A stretch of 64,000 nucleotides of DNA from Mycolicibacterium lutetiense (lineage in GTDB: Bacteria > Actinomycetota > Actinomycetes > Mycobacteriales > Mycobacteriaceae): assembly GCF_017876775.1 (NCBI RefSeq), contig NZ_JAGIOP010000002.1, positions 4,278,001-4,342,000 of the forward strand, in the 5' to 3' direction. The notes below the pieces were generated by a model. That model was not told the origin of the DNA. It was given only the letters and a program-made list of their open reading frames with translations, and made no database searches. Below are positions 10,681 to 20,074 of this stretch, piece after piece (the first letter of the stretch is position 1; each line of letters starts with the position of its first letter). The position numbers and the translations under genes are program-made.

Positions 10681-11330
10681 TGACGGCCGGCCGGATTCGT
10701 GCCGTGGCCCTGGCGGCGGGTCTGGTGACGTGGAGTGGTCTGGTCGATCCGAGGCTGCCGGCCAGGTGGCAGCCTCTGGTGCGGGCGGCCCTCGGCGCCG
10801 TGCTCATGGTCGGAACCCGGGCCCGGCCGGGGCTACGGCCACCGGCGTTGTGGTCGGGTCTGCGACTGGGTGCAACCGCCGCGACCGCGGTGGGCGCCGG
10901 CGTGGCGGCGGCCTCGGCGGTGCCGATCGTCCGCACCGGAATGCGCCAGAAGACCCTGCCCGCAGCGCCCAGGAGCTGGCTGGCGCTGCGGATCCCGCTC
11001 GGGACGGTCTGGCCGGAGGAGGCCGCCTTCCGCGCCGCGTTGGGCAAACTCGGCGCGGATGCGTTCGGCCCGTCGGGCGGTCAGGTGTTGCAGGCCACGG
11101 CTTTCGGGCTGTCACACGTCGCCGACGCCCGCGCCGCAGGCCAACCGGTGATTCCGACCGTTCTGGTCACCGGTGTTGCCGGGTGGGTGTTCGGCTGGCT
11201 TGCGCAGCGCTCGGGCAGTCTGGCCGCGCCGATGCTGGCGCACCTGGCGATCAATGAGGCGGGTGCGGCGGCTGCACTGGCCTGCCAAGCCGCGCCAGCA
11301 GCGCTGCCACCGCGAGGATCGCGGCCGTGA
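10680..11330 (+). CDS. CPBP-family intramembrane protease-like protein (Rv0804-like)
   Basis: This 216-residue multi-pass protein has the CPBP (type II CAAX-processing/bacteriocin self-immunity) motifs: PEEAAFRAAL (EExxxR), FGLSHVADA and a terminal MLAHLAINEAG. These form the expected Glu/His metal cluster inside the membrane. It starts at the TGATG junction with the preceding hydrolase gene. The 3' end overlaps the convergent permease gene by about 80 bases, so the last residues may be less conserved. Confidence 0.8.
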   Translation: MTAGRIRAVALAAGLVTWSGLVDPRLPARWQPLVRAALGAVLMVGTRARPGLRPPALWSGLRLGATAATAVGAGVAAASAVPIVRTGMRQKTLPAAPRSWLALRIPLGTVWPEEAAFRAALGKLGADAFGPSGGQVLQATAFGLSHVADARAAGQPVIPTVLVTGVAGWVFGWLAQRSGSLAAPMLAHLAINEAGAAAALACQAAPAALPPRGSRP

Positions 11331-12525
11331 CGACCAGGGGCCACAACGTGGGCATCGAGAAATTGGTGACCCGCAGCGGGATCAACACCACACAGACCGC
11401 CACCACGGCCAGGATCAGCCGCGGAGCCTGCTGCGCCGCGGCCGAACCCGCGACGCGCGAATTAGCTTCGGTGACAAGCACATAGACGACCAGAAGGAGC
11501 AGCGCGGGGACCACCGCCGGCAGCCTGCCGAGGTAATCCTGGAACAGGGCGAACGCTCCGGCCAGCACGCACATCACCGCGGGCACCAGTAACGCCACCT
11601 CCGGACCGGAACCGAACAGCCGCCCCGCGACCCGGGTGGCCGCCCACATCAGGGCCAGCAACGCGGCCGAGCCCAGGCACAGCACCCCGGTGGTGAACCA
11701 GTAGAACCCGGCATCGGCGAAGAATTGCGAGGCGACCAGCGAGAGATGCAATGCAGTGCTGTGAAACCCGCCGGTCGTGCCGATGTTGGCGGCCGCCAGC
11801 AGGACCACCGCGCCCAACGCGGTAACCCCCACCGCGGTGCCCACCGGGCGCGCCACCGACTCCAGGCGGCCGCTCACCACGGTCGCCAACTCGAAACCGA
11901 CCAGGCCGAGGCCGAGCGGAATGGCCGCTGCGGTGGCCAGCAGGACCGAATCGACGTGGGTGCTCCCCACCGCCATCGGGGGTGTGCCCGTGGCCACCCG
12001 GGCCACGATCGCCAGCGCCAGATAGAAGAAGATCAGCAGGCCCACGCCGGCCAGCGCGGCAGCCGCCGCACCCACGGCCCGGGTGGGCAGGTAGGCCACC
12101 ACCAGACCGGCGATGACCACGACGGCCACCGACCAACCGGGCCACCACCATCCCGCCAGCGCGGCCTCCAGGTCCGGTGCACCGGACAACGGCTGCAGTG
12201 CGAGCGTCAGGGCGGCAACCACACCCACAAGCACATACGCCGCCAGCTGGATGAGGCTGGTGAACCGTCCGGCCGCCGGACCGACCGTGGCGGCGACCAG
12301 GTCTCCTGTCGACACCGCCTGCGGCGCATACCGGTGCAGGCGGGCGAACGCGAAGATCAACACCACCACGATCGCTGCGGCGCACAGGCCCGCCACCCCA
12401 TTGAAGGTCGCGGCGCCGATCGGTGCGAGGGACAGGCCGACCGCGCGCCACGCCGGAAGCGGCGGGGGCCAGGCGGTGGGGGGCTCGGGGCTCGCCGGTA
12501 CTGCGCGCTTAGGCATCGACACCAC
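11251..12525 (-). CDS. APC-superfamily amino-acid permease-like transporter
   Basis: This hydrophobic protein of 424 residues has about 12 membrane helices. The GAATFNGVAGLC region near residue 40 corresponds to the APC helix-1 motif, and LGLVGFELATVVSGRLE to helix 6 (a GFE-type motif). The substrate is unknown; an amino acid or polyamine is likely. The start is GTG 12525 or ATG 12516 (MPKRA). It lies downstream of the MCE gene on the same strand and converges on the CPBP gene. Confidence 0.8.
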   Translation of the reverse strand: MVSMPKRAVPASPEPPTAWPPPLPAWRAVGLSLAPIGAATFNGVAGLCAAAIVVVLIFAFARLHRYAPQAVSTGDLVAATVGPAAGRFTSLIQLAAYVLVGVVAALTLALQPLSGAPDLEAALAGWWWPGWSVAVVVIAGLVVAYLPTRAVGAAAAALAGVGLLIFFYLALAIVARVATGTPPMAVGSTHVDSVLLATAAAIPLGLGLVGFELATVVSGRLESVARPVGTAVGVTALGAVVLLAAANIGTTGGFHSTALHLSLVASQFFADAGFYWFTTGVLCLGSAALLALMWAATRVAGRLFGSGPEVALLVPAVMCVLAGAFALFQDYLGRLPAVVPALLLLVVYVLVTEANSRVAGSAAAQQAPRLILAVVAVCVVLIPLRVTNFSMPTLWPLVVTAAILAVAALLARLGRPVQPPHPPH

Positions 12526-12580
12526 CGTTCACAAACGTCCCCTCCCGCCCGGAAACCCCCGGGTCAAGATCGTAGAGCCG

Positions 12581-13786
12581 TTACGGATTGATCGTGGGCT
12601 CACCGATCTGACGGCCCCAGACATAGTCGACGAAGATCGGCGAGCCCAGCTCGACATGGTTGTACGGCGCAATCGACAAACCGGTGTCCATCACCAGGTA
12701 CGGCGCAGGCCACAGGTCGGCGGTGATCGGCTTCCAACAGCCGGGCTTGCCCTCGGGCCCGCCCTTGGCGTTGACCCGGGGCAGATTGTCCGGATAGACG
12801 TAGGCGTTGCCCACGCCGATGCTCGACAAGGTCCCCGTGCTGTCGAAGGAATAACCGTTGTCGCCGCCGAACGTCGCATAGAACGCGGGCGCGACGTCGT
12901 GATAGTTGCGGATGGTGCAGAACAACTGCCCCTGGTACTTGTCGAAGAGCTTCGACGTGGGGATCAGATCCTCTGCGCCGCGCTCCAGATACGGACCGCC
13001 CCGCTCAAGGATGTCGGAGCCGGTTCCGGCGAAGCCGACCGCCGCGATCAGCGCGGCATCGAGGTGACCGCGCTGGGAGTTGAAGGTCGCGGCGCTGCGC
13101 GCGGCGTTACCCAGGCCGTCGAACAGGTCGGGTCCGGCCGCCGCGTAGCGCTCGCCGAGATCGGCCAGCGCGGCGATGTCATGGCGCAGCGCAGGCATGC
13201 GCGGATTCAGATCGTCGAGGATGGTGTTGCCGTCAGCCAGCGACTGCCCGAAGGCACTGCCCAGCCCGCTCAACGCCTGGGCGGTGGCCGACAGGGTCTG
13301 GTTCAGCTTGATCGGGTCGACCTGTTCGGTGATCGCGGTGATCGTCTCGAACAATGAGTTGAACTCGGTGGTGACCGCCGTGACATCGAGCGGCTTCGAG
13401 GTCGAAACCCGTTGCGGGCTTGGATGTTCCGGTGCGGTGAAGGCCACGTACTTGTTGCCGAACACGGTCGTCGCCTGGATCGAGGTCTGCACGTTGGCCG
13501 GCAGCAGGTCCAGGTACTTCGGGTTGATGTCCAGATGTACCAGAGCCCGGACCGGATCGGAGTCGGCGGTCACCGAGCCCACCCGGCCGATCGGAACCCC
13601 ATTGTAGGTCACCTTCGAACCCGGATCGAGGACCAGACCCGCGCGTGAGGCCAGCAGCGTCAGCGCCACCTTGGGTTCGAAGGCGCCCCGGAACTGCGCC
13701 ACGATCAACCCCAGAATCAGTGCCAGGATCACCAGAAACACTGCACCGGCCATGCGGTACGGCGGATTTCGGTGATCGGGCAACAC
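12581..13786 (-). CDS. Orphan MCE-family (MlaD-like) protein
   Basis: This MCE protein of about 401 residues has an N-terminal membrane helix (MAGAVFLVILALILGLIVA), then the MlaD/MCE domain (VALTLLASRAGLVLDPGSKVTYNG, IGRVGSVTADSDPVRALVHLDI), a helical region about 150-250, and a C-terminal lipid-transport extension. MCE proteins usually come in six-gene clusters with YrbE permeases; this one is alone beside a sterol-carrier gene. The start is GTG 13786 or ATG 13753. It is divergent from the SCP gene with a very short gap, so the two promoters must overlap. Confidence 0.82.
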   Translation of the reverse strand: MLPDHRNPPYRMAGAVFLVILALILGLIVAQFRGAFEPKVALTLLASRAGLVLDPGSKVTYNGVPIGRVGSVTADSDPVRALVHLDINPKYLDLLPANVQTSIQATTVFGNKYVAFTAPEHPSPQRVSTSKPLDVTAVTTEFNSLFETITAITEQVDPIKLNQTLSATAQALSGLGSAFGQSLADGNTILDDLNPRMPALRHDIAALADLGERYAAAGPDLFDGLGNAARSAATFNSQRGHLDAALIAAVGFAGTGSDILERGGPYLERGAEDLIPTSKLFDKYQGQLFCTIRNYHDVAPAFYATFGGDNGYSFDSTGTLSSIGVGNAYVYPDNLPRVNAKGGPEGKPGCWKPITADLWPAPYLVMDTGLSIAPYNHVELGSPIFVDYVWGRQIGEPTINP

Positions 13787-13804
13787 TTTGCGAGACTCTA
13801 TGGC

Positions 13805-14191
13805 ATGGCCGCGCGAGGCAGTGTCGATCCGCAAAAGACCAGGGCTGCGGTCGCTGTCGTGGCCGACTGGCTGCGCGCACCCACCCAGCCGGAACCTGCC
13901 CGCGCCGAACTGGCCGAGGCGGTCCGGTTGACCGCGCGAACCCTGGCCGCGATGGCCCCCGGCGCCAGCGTCGAAGTGCGAGTGCCGCCCTTCGTGGCGG
14001 TGCAGTGCATCGCCGGACCCCGGCACACCCGCGGCAATCCGCCCAACGTGGTGGAAACCGACCCGCGGACCTGGCTGCTACTGGCCACCGGACTGCTCGA
14101 CCTCGACGCAGCCGGTTCCGCGGTGCAGTTGTCGGGATCGCGGGCCGGCGAGGTAGCACGGTGGCTGCCCCTGGCGCCGCTGGGACACTGA
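13805..14191 (+). CDS. Sterol-carrier-like protein (Rv0807-like)
   Basis: This small soluble protein of 128 residues begins MAARGSVDPQKTRAAVAVVADWLR and contains ASVEVRVPPFVAVQCIAG and NVVETDPRTWLLLATG. The latter is the core of an actinobacterial SCP2-like family, represented by Rv0807 next to purF. ATG 13805 matches the homologue start; the earlier ATG at 13772 is out of line. A lipid- or sterol-binding role is inferred from the fold only. Confidence 0.8.
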   Translation: MAARGSVDPQKTRAAVAVVADWLRAPTQPEPARAELAEAVRLTARTLAAMAPGASVEVRVPPFVAVQCIAGPRHTRGNPPNVVETDPRTWLLLATGLLDLDAAGSAVQLSGSRAGEVARWLPLAPLGH

Positions 14192-14201
14192 CCTCACCGA
14201 T

Positions 14202-15554
14202 TCACCTGAAGTACGGGTATTCCTGCACCCAGTGGAAGCCCCGGTTGTTCAGGGTGAACTGGTTCAGATCCATCTCGTCCAGCCAGATCTTGACGTTCCG
14301 CCCCGACAGCTCGCCGGCGAGCTGCAACTGCCGCGGGGCCGGCCGGGACGCGGTCAGCGCCGCCAGCGGCGAGCCGTCCGGTCCCGACATGGCCAGCCGG
14401 TCCCGGTCGACCGTGACCGGGGCATCCACCAATTCGCCGTTCATCCGCTGAAATGTCACGACCTCGGGCATGTCGAAAACGACCCGCTGCCAACGGTACT
14501 GATCGGTGGTCAGCGGCGGCGATGTCCTGCCGTCGACATCGAACCGGGTCACCGTCCAGATTCCGTACAACTCAGGTTTGGCACGGCCGCCGCCGTACTC
14601 GCTCCAGCTCTGCCATCCGGTCAGCACACAACCGGCCACCATCCAGATGCCCAGGACGGCCTGCAGTCGGGCCGCGATTCTGTTCGCCCGCGCTTCGGTG
14701 AACAACTCGGGTTGGCCGGCCGGTTCGGTGGCGCGTTGCAGCACCAGGAAGTCGGTCAGACGGCGGTACTGCGGGGCCAGCAGCACCAGACCCATCAACA
14801 GCAGATGCCCGGACAGGATCTTGACCGGCACATCGAAGGTCATGTTCAGCAGGAACACCTGCATCATGCTGGCCACTCCCAGCAGTGCCCCCAGCGTCGC
14901 GGTCCGCGGCAGGAACAACAGCAGCCCGGCGACCACCTCGACCGCGCCCAGCACCATCTCGTACGGGTAGGAGCTGCCCACCTGCAGCCACAGCACCGAA
15001 GCCGGGCTGAACTCGCCGTACGGGCGCAGTAGGGCGGCCAACGGCGGCGCCGGCATCTGTGTCGGGATGAGCTTGGCGAATCCGTAGAACAGCATCTGCC
15101 CGGCCACGCACAGTCGCAGGAACGTCAGGAACCAGGCCCACAGCCGCGTGTAGTTCCTCCGTCGCCGGTCCACCCACGACCACGCCACGGTGCCTACCGC
15201 GGCGACGACCAACAGGCAGAACACCATCACCCAGATCGCGGCCTGATCCCCGCTCCCCGAATTCCGGTGCAACACCGCCTCGACTCCGAAGACGTGGCTG
15301 CCGACCCAGCTCAGCACCGGGTCCAGCACGGTCATCTGCCACATCACCGCCTGCTCCGGCAGCCAGTGGGTGACAACCCCCAAGAAGGTGAAGGTGATCT
15401 GCGCGAACAACAGACAGAACAAGCCGAAGTACAGGAAGCAGAACCGGAATGCGATCTTCGTCACCTCCGACCACGTTTCCTGTTGGGCCGCAGTGTCGGA
15501 ATCGAGGGCATCGGTTGTCGGTTTCTCCGAGAGGTGGCGCGTCACGAAATCCAT
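14202..15554 (-). CDS. DoxX-like integral membrane protein
   Basis: This protein of about 450 residues has five or more membrane helices. One stretch, FLRLCVAGQMLFYGFAKLIPTQM followed by VLGAVEVVAGLLLFLPR, resembles the DoxX family of quinone/thiosulfate-related membrane proteins. The soluble C-terminal part (about 320-450) contains WRVxF-type strands and no recognised motif. The start is uncertain: ATG 15554 has AAGG just upstream, and ATG 15569 is also possible. It is convergent with the SCP gene and divergent from purF. Confidence 0.75.
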   Translation of the reverse strand: MDFVTRHLSEKPTTDALDSDTAAQQETWSEVTKIAFRFCFLYFGLFCLLFAQITFTFLGVVTHWLPEQAVMWQMTVLDPVLSWVGSHVFGVEAVLHRNSGSGDQAAIWVMVFCLLVVAAVGTVAWSWVDRRRRNYTRLWAWFLTFLRLCVAGQMLFYGFAKLIPTQMPAPPLAALLRPYGEFSPASVLWLQVGSSYPYEMVLGAVEVVAGLLLFLPRTATLGALLGVASMMQVFLLNMTFDVPVKILSGHLLLMGLVLLAPQYRRLTDFLVLQRATEPAGQPELFTEARANRIAARLQAVLGIWMVAGCVLTGWQSWSEYGGGRAKPELYGIWTVTRFDVDGRTSPPLTTDQYRWQRVVFDMPEVVTFQRMNGELVDAPVTVDRDRLAMSGPDGSPLAALTASRPAPRQLQLAGELSGRNVKIWLDEMDLNQFTLNNRGFHWVQEYPYFR

Positions 15555-15764
15555 CCTTGCCGTTGGCATGTGGTGCGTCGATGGGGTTATCCCGACGGAT
15601 TCGGGTGGGGCCGGCCACACCACCGGGCAGCGGCGGGGAATGGCGGCCGTGCCGTCGGCTGTTGTAAATGCCGGTGCCAGAACGGCCATTCGATTCTTTG
15701 CTTGGCGCCGCTGGACCGTAGACTCAGTTATGTCACCAACCGCCGCCCCGGGAGCAGCCCTATC

Positions 15765-17303
15765 GTGACTGGTCAGCAACTCGACGAGAACGAACCGCGC
15801 GAGGAATGTGGCGTATTCGGGGTCTGGGCCCCGGGTGAAGACGTCGCCAAACTCACCTACTACGGCCTGTATGCATTGCAGCACCGTGGTCAGGAAGCTG
15901 CGGGCATCGCGGTTTCCGACGGTTCGCAGATTCTGGTGTTCAAGGATCTCGGGCTGGTCAGCCAGGTGTTCGATGAGCAGACCCTGGCCGCGATGCCGGG
16001 CCATGTCGCCGTCGGCCACTGCCGCTACTCGACCACCGGCTCCACCACCTGGGAGAACGCCCAGCCGGTATTCCGCAACACCGCGGCCGGAACCGGCGTC
16101 GCTCTCGGCCACAACGGAAACCTGGTCAACACCGCCGAACTGGCCACCCGCGCCCGCGCCGCCGGACTGATCGCCTCGAGGGCCGCCGGAAACATGGCGG
16201 CCACCACCGACTCCGACATCCTGGGTGCACTGCTGGCCCACGGCGCCGCCGACGCCACCCTGGAACAGGCTGCCCTGGAACTGCTGCCCACGGTGCGCGG
16301 CGCCTTCTGCCTCACCTTCATGGACGAGAACACCCTCTACGCCGCGCGCGACCCGCACGGCGTGCGCCCGTTGGCGCTGGGCCGACTCGACCGTGGCTGG
16401 GTGGTGGCCTCGGAGACCGCCGCGCTCGACATCGTCGGCGCCTCGTTCGTCCGCGACATCGAACCCGGCGAACTGCTGGCCATCGACGCCGACGGCGTGC
16501 GCTCCACCCGGTTCGCCAACCCGGAACCCAAGGCGTGCGTCTTCGAGTACGTCTACCTGGCCCGCCCCGACAGCACACTGGTGGGCCGCTCGGTGCACGC
16601 CACCCGTGTCGACATCGGCCGCAGACTGGCCCGCGAGCACCCGGTCGACGGCGACCTGGTGATCGGCGTCCCCGAGTCGGGAACGCCCGCCGCGGTCGGT
16701 TACGCGCAGGAATCCGGGATCCCGTTCGGCCAGGGCCTGATGAAGAACGCCTACGTGGGGCGCACCTTCATCCAGCCCTCGCAGACCATCCGGCAGCTGG
16801 GCATCCGGCTCAAACTCAACCCGTTGCGGGAAGTGATCCGCGGCAAGCGGTTGATCGTCGTCGACGATTCGATCGTGCGCGGCAACACCCAGCGCGCCCT
16901 GATTCGCATGCTGCGGGAGGCCGGGGCCCTGGAGGTCCACGTCCGGATCGCCTCGCCACCGGTGAAATGGCCGTGCTTCTACGGCATCGACTTCGCCACC
17001 CCGGCCGAGCTGATCGCAAACGCGGCCCCCGCCGAACACGAGGGCGAGATGCTGGAGGCGGTGCGGCACGCCATCGGTGCCGACAGCCTGGGCTACATCT
17101 CGCAGCAGGGCATGATCGCGGCCACCGAGCAGCCCGCGACCCGGTTGTGCTCGGCGTGTTTCGACGGGAACTATCCGATCGAACTGCCCGGCGAGAATGC
17201 ACTCGGCAAGAACGTCGTCGAGCAGATGCTTGCCACCGCGGCCCGCACCGGCGTCCCGCTGCAGTCCGACAATGACAACGCATCGGCACTCAGGCGTCCT
17301 TGA
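15765..17303 (+). CDS. purF: Amidophosphoribosyltransferase PurF
   Basis: PurF makes 5-phosphoribosylamine from PRPP and glutamine, the committed step of purine synthesis. The 512-residue precursor has a propeptide of about 14 residues and then ECGVFGVW, so Cys15 becomes the N-terminal nucleophile after self-processing. The PRPP loop is VVDDSIVRG near residue 365. Late cysteines (RLCSACFDG) fit the 4Fe-4S-containing Bacillus-type PurF. GTG 15765 is the first start that leaves a normal propeptide. Confidence 0.96.
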   Translation: MTGQQLDENEPREECGVFGVWAPGEDVAKLTYYGLYALQHRGQEAAGIAVSDGSQILVFKDLGLVSQVFDEQTLAAMPGHVAVGHCRYSTTGSTTWENAQPVFRNTAAGTGVALGHNGNLVNTAELATRARAAGLIASRAAGNMAATTDSDILGALLAHGAADATLEQAALELLPTVRGAFCLTFMDENTLYAARDPHGVRPLALGRLDRGWVVASETAALDIVGASFVRDIEPGELLAIDADGVRSTRFANPEPKACVFEYVYLARPDSTLVGRSVHATRVDIGRRLAREHPVDGDLVIGVPESGTPAAVGYAQESGIPFGQGLMKNAYVGRTFIQPSQTIRQLGIRLKLNPLREVIRGKRLIVVDDSIVRGNTQRALIRMLREAGALEVHVRIASPPVKWPCFYGIDFATPAELIANAAPAEHEGEMLEAVRHAIGADSLGYISQQGMIAATEQPATRLCSACFDGNYPIELPGENALGKNVVEQMLATAARTGVPLQSDNDNASALRRP

Positions 17304-17344
17304 CGTCTCCGACGTCGTGGCGTCCTTGACGTCTCCGACGTCGT
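17293..17344. repeat. Two tandem 26-base direct repeats, purF-purM gap
   Basis: Two identical 26-base units, each beginning GGCGTCCTTGACGTC, sit head to tail across the purF stop codon, followed by a partial third copy (GGCGCCCTTGAGGC). Each unit contains the smaller palindrome GACGTC twice. No function is evident. Confidence 0.75.
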
Positions 17345-17416
17345 GGCGCCCTTGAGGCATCCTTAACGCCTCCTGCGCTGTACCCCCGCAATGGTGGGGC
17401 GGTAGCCTTGCTTGCG

Positions 17417-18508
17417 ATGACTAAGGGCGCCGAACAGCACGGCATCGCCGAACACAGCAGGATTTCCTACGCCTCGGCCGGAGTGGACATCGAAGCCGGT
17501 GACCGAGCCGTCGAGCTCTTCAAGCCGCTTGCCGCCAAGGCGACCCGGCCGGAGGTCAGGGGCGGCCTAGGCGGCTTTGCCGGGTTATTCGCCTTGCGGG
17601 GCGGATACCGCGAGCCGGTGCTGGCCGCCTCGACCGACGGTGTGGGCACCAAGCTCGCCGTGGCGCAGGCCATGGACAAGCACGACACGGTCGGTCTGGA
17701 CCTGGTCGCCATGGTGGTCGACGACCTCGTGGTGTGCGGTGCCGAACCACTGTTCCTGCAGGACTACATCGCCGTCGGCCGCACCGTCCCCGAGCGCGTC
17801 AGCGCGATCGTGTCGGGCATCGCCGAAGGTTGCGTCCAGGCGGGCTGCGCACTCCTGGGCGGCGAGACGGCCGAACACCCCGGGCTGATGGAACCCGACC
17901 ACTACGACATCTCCGCGACCGGCGTCGGCGTCGTCGAAGCCGACAACGTGCTCGGGCCCGACCGGGTCCGCCCCGGCGACGTGATCATCGCGATGAAAGC
18001 GAGCGGGCTGCACTCCAACGGCTACTCACTGGCCCGCAAGGTCCTGCTCGAGATCGACCGGATGAACCTGGCCGGACACGTCGAGGAATTCGGCCGCACG
18101 CTCGGCGAGGAACTGCTGGAGCCGACCCGCATCTACGCCAAGGACTGCCTGGCGTTGGCCGCGGAGACGCAGGTGCGCACGTTCTGCCACGTGACGGGCG
18201 GTGGCCTGGCCGGCAACCTGGAGCGCGTGGTGCCGCACGGACTGACCGCAGAAATCGATCGCGGTACGTGGACGCCGGCACCCGTGTTCCAGATGATCGC
18301 CCAGCGCGGACGCATCGAACGTGTCGAGATGGAGAAGACGTTCAACATGGGCGTCGGGATGGTCGCGGTCGTCGCCCCTGAGGACACCGACCGTGCACTG
18401 GCCATTCTGACCGCACGGCACCTGGACTGCTGGACGCTGGGAACCGTCAAGAAGGGCGGCAAGGAAAGTGTGCGCGCCGAACTGGTGGGACAGCATCCGC
18501 GGTTTTGA
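17417..18508 (+). CDS. purM: Phosphoribosylformylglycinamidine cyclo-ligase PurM
   Basis: PurM (AIR synthetase) closes FGAM to AIR with ATP, the fifth step of purine synthesis. The 363-residue protein shows ISYASAGVDIEAGD, the nucleotide-binding LAASTDGVGTKLAVA, GLDLVAMVVDDLVVCGAEPLFLQDY, and a C-terminal FNMGVGMVAVV. ATG 17417 gives the usual N-terminus; TTG 17408 is in frame but unlikely. It follows purF after about 110 bases containing the tandem repeat. Confidence 0.97.
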   Translation: MTKGAEQHGIAEHSRISYASAGVDIEAGDRAVELFKPLAAKATRPEVRGGLGGFAGLFALRGGYREPVLAASTDGVGTKLAVAQAMDKHDTVGLDLVAMVVDDLVVCGAEPLFLQDYIAVGRTVPERVSAIVSGIAEGCVQAGCALLGGETAEHPGLMEPDHYDISATGVGVVEADNVLGPDRVRPGDVIIAMKASGLHSNGYSLARKVLLEIDRMNLAGHVEEFGRTLGEELLEPTRIYAKDCLALAAETQVRTFCHVTGGGLAGNLERVVPHGLTAEIDRGTWTPAPVFQMIAQRGRIERVEMEKTFNMGVGMVAVVAPEDTDRALAILTARHLDCWTLGTVKKGGKESVRAELVGQHPRF

Positions 18509-18514
18509 GTGGTG

Positions 18515-18561
18515 AAACAGGTCGCGCTGTCAGCGACGTGCGCAACCAGCGCGACCTGTTT
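18515..18561 (+). terminator. Stem-loop terminator after purM
   Basis: A perfect 15-base stem (AAACAGGTCGCGCTG and its complement) encloses a 17-base loop and ends in TTTCTTAA. It lies just after the purM stop and before the convergent DUF3073 gene, so it may serve both. Confidence 0.85.
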
Positions 18562-18591
18562 CTTAAGTGCTAACGACGGAATGCCGGCGGC

Positions 18592-18765
18592 TCAACGCCG
18601 CCAGTCATCCTCGCCCGACCAGTCCTCGGCGTCGTCATTGGCGTCGCCGGAATCGGGAGATCCCGACAGCTCACGTTGGAGCTGACTGAAGTCGGTGTTC
18701 GGCGAGCTGTACTTCAGGTCACGTGCAACCTTGGTCTGCTTTGCCTTAGCCCGGCCGCGGCCCAT
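18592..18765 (-). CDS. DUF3073 small acidic-tailed protein (Rv0810c-like)
   Basis: The 57-residue product starts MGRGRAKAKQTKVARDLKYSSP and ends in an acidic tail, DDAEDWSGEDDWRR. This basic-head, acidic-tail layout and the exact N-terminus are those of the DUF3073 family, conserved in Actinobacteria beside purM. A GGGG ribosome site precedes the ATG at 18765. Function is unknown; the basic head suggests nucleic-acid contact, which is inference. Confidence 0.88.
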   Translation of the reverse strand: MGRGRAKAKQTKVARDLKYSSPNTDFSQLQRELSGSPDSGDANDDAEDWSGEDDWRR

Positions 18766-18914
18766 AGGGGACCCCCTCGCGCAATAACGGAGCGGCCCAA
18801 TAGCTAGGCGGCTCCGATCTGTGTGTCTTTATTTCCTGCCAACACTTTACCGTGCCCGTCCGGGAAGTGCTGTCAGGCCCTGCCTCACGTTGAGCGGCCA
18901 GGCAGTTCCACGCT

Positions 18915-20009
18915 CTAACGCCCGCGGAGGCGTTCGACCGCCGCCCGCCCGGCGCCGGCAGTGGTATCCGCATCCGGCAGGGAATCCGGGTCGATCACCG
19001 CCGGCGCCTGCGCCTCGGCGCCGGCGACCAGCTCGGTGTCGGCCGGTAAACCCCGCTTGAGCAGGGCCAACGCGATGGGGCCGTCGTCCGCATGCTCGAC
19101 GACCGTGCCGATGCGGCCGACGTTGCGCCCACCCGCGGTCACCGCATCGCCGGAGACCGGCCGGTCAGCGGAACCGTCGAGTTGCAGGATCACCAGCATC
19201 CGGGGCGGTTTACCCAGGTTGTGCACCCGCGCGACGGTCTCCTGGCCGCGGTAGCAGCCCTTGTCCAGGTGCACGGCTCCGACACCGGGGCCGCCGATCC
19301 AACCGACCTCGTGCGGGATGGTCCGCTCATCGGTGTCCACCCCCAGCCGTGGTCTGCCCGACGCCACCCGGTGCGCCTCGTAGGCCCACACCCCGGCCGG
19401 CCGGACCCCGGCGTCGGAGAGTCGCCCGGTGTACTCGGCGATTGACTCGCGCGGCACCACCAGGTCCAGTTCGATCCCAGGGGCGGGCAGCCGGCGCAGG
19501 AACCCGCCACCGGGCACCGCCACCGCCGTCGACTCCCGGGGAAGTTCCTCGCAGCCCAGGGCCGCGATCACCTTCTCGTCGGCCAGCCCGGGCCCCAGCA
19601 GTGACAGCACCGCCAGATCGGCGGGCTCGATCTGTACGTCGGCCCAGAACACCATCTTGCGTAGGTAGGCCAGCAGAGGCTCGCCCCGCCACGGTTCGGT
19701 GTCCAGGTAGGTGGTGCCGTCGAGCTCGGTCTGGATCCAGTGATCTTCGACACGACCCTGCAGATCGAGGCTCAGATTCTCGGTGACCGCACCGTCCGGC
19801 AACGCGCTGACGTGCTGGCTCGAGATGCTGTGCAGCCACGTCTGACGGTCCTTGCCGGTCAGGGTGAGCACCGCCCGGTGCGACCGGTCGACGAAGACCG
19901 CGGCGCGTGCTGCGGCCCGTTGTTCACCGAGCGGATCGCCGTAATGCCAGACGGCGCCCGCGTCGGGATCTGACTCGGGCGCCGGCACCGCTGACGGAAG
20001 TGCAGTCAT
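18915..20009 (-). CDS. Folate-binding YgfZ/GcvT-like protein
   Basis: This 364-residue member of the YgfZ (COG0354) family carries the signature KGCYRGQE at 250-257, whose cysteine is essential in characterised homologues that help assemble or repair Fe-S clusters using folate. The N-terminal part has the GcvT fold (AAVFVDRSHRAVLTLTGKD). The length is normal, and the position matches Rv0811c. It is divergent from pabC. Confidence 0.9.
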   Translation of the reverse strand: MTALPSAVPAPESDPDAGAVWHYGDPLGEQRAAARAAVFVDRSHRAVLTLTGKDRQTWLHSISSQHVSALPDGAVTENLSLDLQGRVEDHWIQTELDGTTYLDTEPWRGEPLLAYLRKMVFWADVQIEPADLAVLSLLGPGLADEKVIAALGCEELPRESTAVAVPGGGFLRRLPAPGIELDLVVPRESIAEYTGRLSDAGVRPAGVWAYEAHRVASGRPRLGVDTDERTIPHEVGWIGGPGVGAVHLDKGCYRGQETVARVHNLGKPPRMLVILQLDGSADRPVSGDAVTAGGRNVGRIGTVVEHADDGPIALALLKRGLPADTELVAGAEAQAPAVIDPDSLPDADTTAGAGRAAVERLRGR

Positions 20010-20074
20010 AGGCCAACTGTACGTTTGCGCTCTTCACCCGGGCTGCCCGCAGGCGCAAACTAGGCTGGAGCCCC

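Noticed and set aside
14202..17360. 1052-codon minus-strand frame running through purF
   Set aside because: Only the part up to about 15554 (DoxX-like protein) is protein-like; the rest is antisense to purF and its promoter.
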